Source: JBBKWJ01 sp037968895 (lineage in GTDB: Bacteria; Actinomycetota; Acidimicrobiia; Acidimicrobiales; SZUA-35). Taken from it: a DNA stretch of 48,539 nt. The notes under the pieces are model-generated. The model did not search any database. It saw nothing but the letters and a program-made list of their open reading frames with translations, and was not told the origin of the DNA. The DNA is taken from assembly GCA_037968895.1 (NCBI GenBank), contig JBBKWJ010000145.1, positions 1-48,539 on the forward strand, given 5' to 3'. The position numbers were made by a program, and so were the translations under genes. Below, piece by piece: positions 42,439 through 48,539 of the stretch; the stretch's first letter is position 1; each line of letters opens with the position of its first letter.

Positions 42439-43094
42439 TACGACCTCGCCTTCACTGCGTTGCGGATAATGATGGTGCCGCCCTTGGCGCCAGGAACGGC
42501 GCCCTTGATTAGCACGATGTTGTTCTCTACATCGGTGCTGACGATCTTGAGGTTCTGGGTGGTGACTTGCTCGCCGCCCATGTGACCGGCCATCTTCTTG
42601 CCCTTGAAGACACGAGATGGGGTTGCGCACTGACCGATAGAGCCAGGCATACGGTGCACGAGGTGGGCACCGTGACTTGCACGACCGCCCTTAAAGTTAT
42701 GCCGCTTCATTACGCCGGCGAAACCTTTCCCCTTGCTGGTGCCGATGGCGTCGACAACTTCACCGGCGTCGAAGAGGTCAGCGGTGAGTTCCGAGCCTAC
42801 TTCGTAGCCAGAGACGTCTTCAAGACGGAGTTCGACGAGCTTCGTGCCTGGTGTGACACCCGCGGTAGCGAAGTGTCCGGCTTCAGGCCGATTCAGCTTT
42901 TGAGGATCTTTGTCACCGATGGTGACCTGGATGGCGGCATAGCCATGGCTCTCTGAGGTCTTGACTTGCACGACTCGGCAGGGGGTGACCTTAATAACGG
43001 TCACCGGGATGACCGTGTTGTCTTCGTCCCATACCTGCGTCATGCCGACCTTTTCGCCGACTAGCGCTTTCTTTACATTGTGGCCTTGTGCCAT
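42438..43094 (-). CDS. rplC: 50S ribosomal protein L3
   Basis: Assembly-initiating 50S protein of 218 residues. The core has KALVGEKVGMTQVWDEDN and the conserved loop FAGVMKRHNFKGGRASHGAHLVHRMPGSIGQCATPSRVFKGKKMAGHMGG, with the Gln in GSIGQ that is methylated in E. coli. The N-terminus MAQGHNVKK at the ATG at 43094 is preceded by GGGAAG. It is the first gene of the operon here; rpsJ, which normally precedes it, is absent. Confidence 0.98.
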   Translation of the reverse strand: MAQGHNVKKALVGEKVGMTQVWDEDNTVIPVTVIKVTPCRVVQVKTSESHGYAAIQVTIGDKDPQKLNRPEAGHFATAGVTPGTKLVELRLEDVSGYEVGSELTADLFDAGEVVDAIGTSKGKGFAGVMKRHNFKGGRASHGAHLVHRMPGSIGQCATPSRVFKGKKMAGHMGGEQVTTQNLKIVSTDVENNIVLIKGAVPGAKGGTIIIRNAVKARS

Positions 43095-43144
43095 GTTGCA
43101 ACTTCCCGTCAGCGGGCCCCCGGGTTGAGGGCCGTTCACGCGAA

Positions 43145-43171
43145 CGCTCCGCCAGCAAGCTGAGCGGAGCG
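43145..43171 (-). promoter_or_regulatory. Hairpin in the rplC leader
   Basis: CGCTCCGC (43145-43152) pairs with GCGGAGCG (43164-43171) and the inner CAGC with GCTG, giving about 12 base pairs around a 2-base loop. A second GGCCC/GGGCC pairing lies nearer the start, around 43114-43134. Together they could be a ribosomal-protein autoregulatory leader, by analogy with the S10 leader bound by L4 in E. coli. Confidence 0.4.
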
Positions 43172-43271
43172 ATATCGGATTGTGCCAAGCGGTTCCATCG
43201 GGTGATGGCCTACCAGGACTTCGGTTGTAGAGCAGCGAGACCGAAACAGTCTCCACATGCCGAACCAACGC

Positions 43272-43300
43272 ACCCTATCGCGGTGGCCTGGACAAACCAA
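43272..43300 (-). promoter_or_regulatory. Putative promoter of the rplC (S10-spc) operon
   Basis: Minus-strand TTGGTT, 17 bases, TAGGGT. The -10 fits the TAnnnT pattern of actinobacterial vegetative promoters. It would give a leader of about 170 bases, long for a simple operon, containing the hairpins noted separately. Confidence 0.45.
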
Positions 43301-43376
43301 CGGGTGTTTCTAGTCACCTCCGTTAGGCTGCCTGCGATACGCACGCAGCTTTCGACGAGTGCACTCGATGAGGACC

Positions 43377-45332
43377 ATGGCTACCCACCACACGAACGAG
43401 ACTGAGGGGTGGCGAGGGCTCGAGCGAATCGCCTTATTTCTCGGCTTACTTGTCTCGACGGTGCCACCTCTAGCGTTTCTCGCAGGGCGACTAGCCGATC
43501 ACTTTGTGGTCAACTCCGACTACCTGCTACTTCCCGAACTTCTCAGCGACCTCGCCAGCGGGGGTTCGGTCGACCAGTGGGTGGTTCCGTACGCCTCCTA
43601 TCTCATTCCGGATTGGCCGCTGTATTCAGTCGCGTTGCTCGTGACACCCTCGGCGACCTTGGCCGTCGCCCTTTTTGCGTTCATGCAATCTCTATTGCTT
43701 TTCGCTGCGCTGAGACGACTTGCTCAAGTGTTCGATCCCGAGCGCAAGAACTTCCTCTCGCTGATCGGTCTCTCGATCATCACGATCTATGCGTGCCTTG
43801 ATGCGGTTCCCCTGGTTTACCTCGCCACTGCCTACACCCATTTCGGAACCGTCATCCTTCTGATCTTCGCACTTGCGTTCACCCTTGACTGGATCGTGAC
43901 GCAAGAAGAGAGGCTGGTTTGGCTGAGCGTGGTCGCATCAGCGGCCGCAGTGCTCTCCGATCGCCTCTTCGTGCTCTGGTTCCTCATCCCAGCAGCGATT
44001 GGAATCGGCGTCTTCACCCTGCGTCGGCGCATCGACGTCCGCGCTGCCGCTCGCTGGATCATTCCCCATGTCATCGCCAGCGTGTTGGTCCTTCCTGTCG
44101 GTGGCCTGGTCTTCACGAACCGTTCGGAATACGACCTCACGCTTGGTTTCTCCGACTTGAGAGGAGGACTGCGAAGATTCGTTGACACATTGACGTACGT
44201 CTCAGATTTCAGCATCACTCTGATTCCAGTAATCGCCGCCTGTGTACTGCTCATCGGCTGGCGACTCTGGCGACGGTCGTCGCTCGCAGGTCGCAGCCTC
44301 GACCCGACCCTTGGCGGATTCCTTGCCCTCTACTTCGGCGTTGCGGCCGCGACAACGGCGACGGCGCAGATAATGATGAGCGGCGACGTCGCTCCGGGAC
44401 CCCGATACAGCCTCCCGATCCTCGTCCTTCCTCTCGTGCTCGCCCCAACTATTGCTCTCGCAGGTTGGGATTGGAGCCAACGGACCGGGAGCCCAGCACT
44501 GGCAATATCCGTCGCTCCCGTTGTCGCGACCCTTGGCCTGTTTGTCTCGTACATCCCCAATATCGATCTTGACCAGTCACCGGTTCCATCGACCTGTATC
44601 GAGGCAGCATTATCCGAGACCGGATCAAACCACGGCATCGCGTCGTACTGGGATGCACGAACAGTGGAGGTCTTCTCGAATGGCGACCTCGATGTCGCTC
44701 CATACGGTCCCCTCCTCTTCGAGTCACACATCAATGCCGGTTTGGCCGCGTTCGGCGATACATACGACTTTGCGGTGACTTCCGAGATTTACCCAGGCTG
44801 GAACATTTCGCTAGAAGCGCTCGACGCAGCGTCAGGGCCGCCGCTCTCACGCGTCCAATGCGAGCGTTGGACCGTCTCTGACTGGGGACCGGATGGGCTT
44901 CGACTCGTAGTCCTGCAAGCGGCTGGCGCCAGCCTTGCCTTTGATGGCTGCAACCTGTCGAGCCATTTGGCCGAGTCAGACGAGCAGTGCTCGCTTGCGG
45001 TCGACGAGACTGAGTCAAGCCGTGAATACCTGGTGTACGGGCCATACGTCCATGTCGAACCAGGCGAGTTCGAAATAGCCGTGAGCTACTCCTCAGCCGA
45101 ACCCCAAACACTGGTTGTTGGCGAGTGGGATGTCACGACCGACTCGCCAGACGAGACCACCATTCTCGACACGGGAACCATCAATGGCACAAAAGATGTC
45201 GTAACGACACTCACTACAACAATTGTCGTGCCCCAGTCTGTCGAATCGACTTCCGTGCTCCAATGGCGACTAGTCACGCTCGGCTCGGTTGCCGTCAGCT
45301 TTGAGCAGATGACAGTTACCCGCATCGGCTGA
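43377..45332 (+). CDS. Polytopic membrane protein with exported C-terminal domain (paralogue 1), GT-C-like
   Basis: Unrecognised family, about 651 residues. Around eleven hydrophobic segments fill the first 400 residues. The first long loop carries VNSDYLLLPELLSDLASGG, placed where GT-C glycosyltransferases keep their acidic catalytic residues. SDRLFVLWFLIPAA and FTNRSEYDLTLGF are shared with the next gene. The C-terminal 240 residues, probably outside the membrane, contain GIASYWDARTVEVFSNGDL, four cysteines conserved with the paralogue (STC, VQCERW, DGCNLSS, EQCSL), and a beta-rich end starting YGPYVHVEPGEFEI. The start is uncertain among GTG 43359, ATG 43368 and ATG 43377. The ribosomal operon lies divergently upstream. 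Confidence 0.75.
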   Translation: MATHHTNETEGWRGLERIALFLGLLVSTVPPLAFLAGRLADHFVVNSDYLLLPELLSDLASGGSVDQWVVPYASYLIPDWPLYSVALLVTPSATLAVALFAFMQSLLLFAALRRLAQVFDPERKNFLSLIGLSIITIYACLDAVPLVYLATAYTHFGTVILLIFALAFTLDWIVTQEERLVWLSVVASAAAVLSDRLFVLWFLIPAAIGIGVFTLRRRIDVRAAARWIIPHVIASVLVLPVGGLVFTNRSEYDLTLGFSDLRGGLRRFVDTLTYVSDFSITLIPVIAACVLLIGWRLWRRSSLAGRSLDPTLGGFLALYFGVAAATTATAQIMMSGDVAPGPRYSLPILVLPLVLAPTIALAGWDWSQRTGSPALAISVAPVVATLGLFVSYIPNIDLDQSPVPSTCIEAALSETGSNHGIASYWDARTVEVFSNGDLDVAPYGPLLFESHINAGLAAFGDTYDFAVTSEIYPGWNISLEALDAASGPPLSRVQCERWTVSDWGPDGLRLVVLQAAGASLAFDGCNLSSHLAESDEQCSLAVDETESSREYLVYGPYVHVEPGEFEIAVSYSSAEPQTLVVGEWDVTTDSPDETTILDTGTINGTKDVVTTLTTTIVVPQSVESTSVLQWRLVTLGSVAVSFEQMTVTRIG

Positions 45333-45341
45333 CTCGAAGCA

Positions 45342-47282
45342 ATGTTGACGCCAGCCCCGCCGCCACGATCGAGCGCCGCCCGGTTCATCGTTTTCCTGAT
45401 GGCCGTCACCGTTGCGTCCCTCCCCTCATTCGCCTACCTCGCTGGTCGGATCCACTACCACTACATCGTCAATGCGGATCACCTGCTTCTCCCCGAGCTC
45501 ATGCTCGATCTGGCCAACGGAGGTTCGGTCGATCGATGGGCTGTCCCATACGCCAGCTATCTCATTCCTGACTGGCCGATGTATGGCTTGGCATTGCTGC
45601 TCACTCCGTCTGCACCGCTTGCGGTTGCGGTGTTTGCGTTTCTACAGGCCGTGTTCTTGTATTTCGCGCTTCGCCGTCTGGCTCAAGTATTCGACACCAC
45701 GGATGCCAGTGTCATTGCCCTCGTCGGCTTGTCGATCTTTGCGCTCTACGCGGCCAGCGGCAGCCATCCCCTCGTGTACCTCGCCGCGGCCTACAACCAC
45801 TTCGGCACAGCAATTCTTGTCGTATGGGCAATGGCGTTCACGCTTGATTGGCTGCGGACGCCATCGCGACGGCTTGTCTGGTGGAGTGGCCTGGCCTCGG
45901 CCGCGGCGGTGCTCTCCGACCGCATCTTCATCGTGTGGTTTCTCGTGCCTGCCGCGGTTGCGCTTGGCGTGCTGTACGTAAGGAAGCAGCTGGCAAAGCG
46001 CCAACTCGTCGAGTGGCTAGCCGTGCACGTCGTGCTCAGTGTTGCGGTGCTTCCCATCAGTGGCCTTATATTCACGACCCGGTCCGAATACGACATCTCA
46101 TTCGGGTTCGACGACCCGATGCAAGGCCTTCGCCAGCTTTGGGAAAACGTGACGCGCGTGCTTGAGAACAGCCCGACCGTTATCCCGCTCGTTGCCCTTG
46201 CTGTGGCCGTCGTCGCCTGGCAATTCCGCAAGGGGCAGAGTCTCGGCGGTCAGCGTCTAAACACCGAGACAGGCACGTTCTTGGCAGCCTTCCTCGTTGT
46301 CGCCGTCGTAGCCTCTGCGATCGCTCAGGTTCTGATGATCGGCGTTCCGCCAGGGCCCCGACACAGCTTGGCGTTGTTGGTGCTCCCGATCGCGCTGCTT
46401 CCGGCAGTAACGCTTGGCTCGCCAACCGGAAAACCGAAACTCGCGATCATCGCTTTGGGCCTGCTTCCCATCATCGGCGTTGTGCCCGTCTTCGCGTTGT
46501 TCGCCCGTGACATCGACTTCGAACGCTCGCCGGTCGCGTCAGACTGCATCACCCGCGCCCTCGACGCAACCGGGTCAGACCATGGCATCGCCAACTATTG
46601 GGATGCTCGCCAGGTCGAAGTGTTCTCAAACGGGGCGTTGCAGCTCACCCCATACAACTTCCTGCTGTATCCCGACTACACAAATGCCTCACTGGACGGA
46701 TTCGCCGACAGCTACGACTTTGCGGTCACCTCGGAGGTACATGCCGGGTGGCAATTTTCATTGCCTCTTCTCGACCACCTGAACGGGCAACCTCTGCACC
46801 GCACCGTCTGCGATCAATGGACGGTGTCTGATTGGGGCGAAGGTGGCCTTCGTATTCCCGTTTTCGAGACAGTCGGCGATCGGATCGACTTCGACGGCTG
46901 CATCATGTCAAGCCGTCTCGCCTCCCCAGACGCTGAGTGCCAGCTCGCGGTTGCCACTTCCGATCAACGACGCGACTTCCTGGTCTTCGGGCCGTACGCG
47001 CACGTGTCGCCGGGCGAGTATCAGATCACGGCCACCTATAGCTCGTCTGAACCGAGTGAAACCGACATCGGTGCCTGGGATGTCAGCATCGACACGCTTC
47101 CCGACGCAACTCTTCTCGCATCGGGAAGGGCAACCGGAACCAACGGCGATCTCGTGACCCTGATCGCCAACGTGACAGTCCCCGCCACCGACCGAGCCAC
47201 GTCGGTGCTCGAATGGCAGCTTGTCACCGAAGGCGGCGTTGCCGTCGTATTCGAGTCGCTCACAATCGAACGGACTGGCTAG
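45342..47282 (+). CDS. Polytopic membrane protein with exported C-terminal domain (paralogue 2), GT-C-like
   Basis: Protein of 646 residues, homologous along its whole length to the gene 9 bases upstream. Shared features are VNADHLLLPELMLDLANGG, SYLIPDWP, RRLAQVFD, FTTRSEYDISFGF, GIANYWDARQVEVFSNGAL and YGPY/FGPYAHVSPGEYQI. All four C-terminal cysteines are retained (SDC, TVCDQW, DGCIMSS, AEC), suggesting two disulfides outside the cell membrane. The N-terminus differs (MLTPAPPPRSSAARF). The pair is a tandem duplication that has diverged considerably, so the products may form a heteromer or use different substrates. Glycosyl transfer to a cell-surface polymer is a guess from topology only. 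Confidence 0.78.
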   Translation: MLTPAPPPRSSAARFIVFLMAVTVASLPSFAYLAGRIHYHYIVNADHLLLPELMLDLANGGSVDRWAVPYASYLIPDWPMYGLALLLTPSAPLAVAVFAFLQAVFLYFALRRLAQVFDTTDASVIALVGLSIFALYAASGSHPLVYLAAAYNHFGTAILVVWAMAFTLDWLRTPSRRLVWWSGLASAAAVLSDRIFIVWFLVPAAVALGVLYVRKQLAKRQLVEWLAVHVVLSVAVLPISGLIFTTRSEYDISFGFDDPMQGLRQLWENVTRVLENSPTVIPLVALAVAVVAWQFRKGQSLGGQRLNTETGTFLAAFLVVAVVASAIAQVLMIGVPPGPRHSLALLVLPIALLPAVTLGSPTGKPKLAIIALGLLPIIGVVPVFALFARDIDFERSPVASDCITRALDATGSDHGIANYWDARQVEVFSNGALQLTPYNFLLYPDYTNASLDGFADSYDFAVTSEVHAGWQFSLPLLDHLNGQPLHRTVCDQWTVSDWGEGGLRIPVFETVGDRIDFDGCIMSSRLASPDAECQLAVATSDQRRDFLVFGPYAHVSPGEYQITATYSSSEPSETDIGAWDVSIDTLPDATLLASGRATGTNGDLVTLIANVTVPATDRATSVLEWQLVTEGGVAVVFESLTIERTG

Positions 47283-47352
47283 CCCCGCAGACACCTCGCT
47301 TTTCGCACAGCCCGTGAGTACAGAAACCGGCGATTCTGCCGATACAAGCAGC

Positions 47353-48539
47353 ATGCAGTTTCGAGCTTCCGCGTCCCTTATGGGTGCGGTGCTCTGCCTT
47401 TCATCGGCCTGCAGCGGGTCGGTCGGCAACCTGAGTGCTCCGGTCGTGGCCGTTGTCGAGCAGCCAGGCGATGACATGCTTTTCGCCGCTTCGACTCCGC
47501 CTACATCCTCGCCTGCCGCGTCGACGACGGTGGCCCCAACAACCGAACCGCCGCCGGTCAACGACACCGCCGTGCCAGCCACCGCACCGCCAGTTCAATC
47601 GGCACAGCCAGACGCCCTAGGCGCGCCGATGGCTGTCTATGCGGGATATCTCGGCACCCTCAATCCTGATGATGTGGTTGCCCCGATTCCCCCCTTCATT
47701 CCCGAAACCATCCCCGGCCAGCTACCGCTGCTTGGCGTGGCAGGAACCCCAATACACCCCCAACCGGTCATGGTGAAAGTCGACAACGCAAGCCGAGCCG
47801 CACCTCACTCGGGATTGAACGATGCCGACATCGTCATCGAAGAAGAGGTCGAGTGGGGCATCACTCGATTCGCTGCCATCTTCCACAGCCGAAACGCGGT
47901 TGTCGGACCAGTTCGATCAGGACGAACAACTGATCTCAACTTTCTTCCTGCGCTCGGTCGACCAGCATTCGTGTACTCGGGCGCAAACACGCTCACCGAC
48001 CAGTTGCTCAGGCGCCTCGACGCGGTCGAGAACCGCAGCGCTGCGCGTAACGGGAGTTATTGGCGCCAATCAGGCCGCCGGGCTCCCTCTAACCTCTTCA
48101 CCGACACTGCCTCGTTTCGATCGAACGATGCCAATCCCGCCGCTTTCCTGCATTACCGGGATCCAGCAGTCCCTGTCGTCGGCACCCCGTCAACCTCACT
48201 GTCCATCGACTTCGGCTCGACCGACGCGAAGTGGGACTGGGACGGTTCCGCATGGTTGCGGAGCCAAAATGGCAAGAAGCATATGACGACGAGTGGCGCG
48301 CAAGTATCGGCCGCAAGCGTGATCGTGGTTTGGGTTCGCAAAGTCGATACTGGAATGGTCGACTCGGCTGGAGGCGTCGTCCCCGAACTTATTCTGCTTG
48401 GCTCCGGCCCAGCGACTGTGCTGATTGACGGCAAGCGAGTCGGTGGCGAGTGGATGAGGGCCTCGCTCAACGCTCCGCTCACGATCGTCGATCCAGATGG
48501 AAACCCGATCGGGGCAACTCCGGGGCGCACCTGGATCGA
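47353..48539 (+). CDS. DUF3048 (YerB-like) lipoprotein, 3' end outside window
   Basis: Exported protein open from the ATG at 47353 to the right edge (395 codons seen). The N-terminus MQFRASASLMGAVLCLSSAC looks like a short lipoprotein signal with C20 as lipidation site, though the lipobox has Ser rather than Leu at -3. A Thr/Pro/Ala-rich spacer (about 50-90) follows. The DUF3048 signature is then clear: PVMVKVDNASRAAPHSGLNDADIVIEEEVEWGITRFAAIFHS and VGPVRSGRTTDLNFLPALGRP. The last residues seen, IGATPGRTW, belong to the conserved end of the domain, so only a few residues may be missing. Bacillus YerB belongs to the family; the biochemical role is unknown. Confidence 0.88.
   Translation, partial: MQFRASASLMGAVLCLSSACSGSVGNLSAPVVAVVEQPGDDMLFAASTPPTSSPAASTTVAPTTEPPPVNDTAVPATAPPVQSAQPDALGAPMAVYAGYLGTLNPDDVVAPIPPFIPETIPGQLPLLGVAGTPIHPQPVMVKVDNASRAAPHSGLNDADIVIEEEVEWGITRFAAIFHSRNAVVGPVRSGRTTDLNFLPALGRPAFVYSGANTLTDQLLRRLDAVENRSAARNGSYWRQSGRRAPSNLFTDTASFRSNDANPAAFLHYRDPAVPVVGTPSTSLSIDFGSTDAKWDWDGSAWLRSQNGKKHMTTSGAQVSAASVIVVWVRKVDTGMVDSAGGVVPELILLGSGPATVLIDGKRVGGEWMRASLNAPLTIVDPDGNPIGATPGRTWI

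Noticed and set aside
43095..43376. rpsJ or another small gene upstream of rplC
   Set aside because: No frame in this gap resembles S10 on either strand; only leader-like hairpins and promoter elements are seen.

Overview
The window is a chromosomal segment of an actinobacterium, most likely of the class Acidimicrobiia. The evidence is the gene order glmM-glmS-nnr-alr ... tsaE-tsaB-rimI-tsaD-groES-groEL, a perfect CIRCE operator, a GGM-tailed GroEL, zinc-type S14 and L36, two mycofactocin-type FadH/OYE oxidoreductases, and an L22 with a long C-terminal extension. Class-level placement is inference. I see no tRNA or rRNA gene, CRISPR array, insertion sequence or integrase, and no gene-free stretch longer than 300 bases. 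The longest, about 280 bases, is the divergent region upstream of rplC.

Region A (1-10600, all minus strand) is an accessory metabolic cluster. Read in transcription order it holds a bestrophin-like membrane protein, a 57-residue helix-turn-helix stub, 5-oxoprolinase subunits PxpB and PxpC without PxpA, an isopenicillin-N-synthase-like Fe(II) oxygenase, a dienoyl-CoA-isomerase-like crotonase, a cytochrome P450, an FMN-binding PPOX-type flavoprotein, a second Fe(II) oxygenase, and two FadH/OYE flavoenzymes. The second flavoenzyme runs off the left edge. Most junctions are 4-base overlaps or gaps under 40 bases. The set suggests oxidation and beta-oxidation-type breakdown of an unsaturated organic acid; the substrate is unknown.

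Region B (10600-26720) is core metabolism. groES-groEL lies downstream of a CIRCE operator. tsaD-rimI-tsaB-tsaE are tightly overlapped and make most of the tRNA t6A machinery. A lone plus-strand threonine-dehydratase-like gene converges on a P1-family autoprocessing peptidase. Next come a tRNA-queuosine mannosyltransferase-like gene, alr, nnr, an unrecognised 197-residue gene, a GlmS homologue of 1139 residues (almost twice normal size) and glmM, so amino-sugar and D-alanine supply for peptidoglycan sit together.

Region C (26327-43300, minus strand) is the ribosomal protein supercluster. In transcription order it is rplC-D-W-B-rpsS-rplV-rpsC-rplP-rpmC-rpsQ-rplN-X-E-rpsN-H-rplF-R-rpsE-rpmD-rplO, then a hairpin, secY, adk, infA, rpmJ, rpsM-K-D-rpoA-rplQ-truA, and rplM-rpsI. 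rpsJ is absent ahead of rplC and map is absent between adk and infA. infA appears to start at a CTG codon behind an ideal Shine-Dalgarno sequence. L22 and S3 both carry long low-complexity tails, and the L22 tail ends in a small folded-looking domain.

Region D (43300-48539, plus strand) holds two tandem paralogous polytopic membrane proteins of about 650 residues with a C-terminal exported domain bearing four conserved cysteines, followed by a DUF3048 (YerB-like) lipoprotein cut by the right edge.
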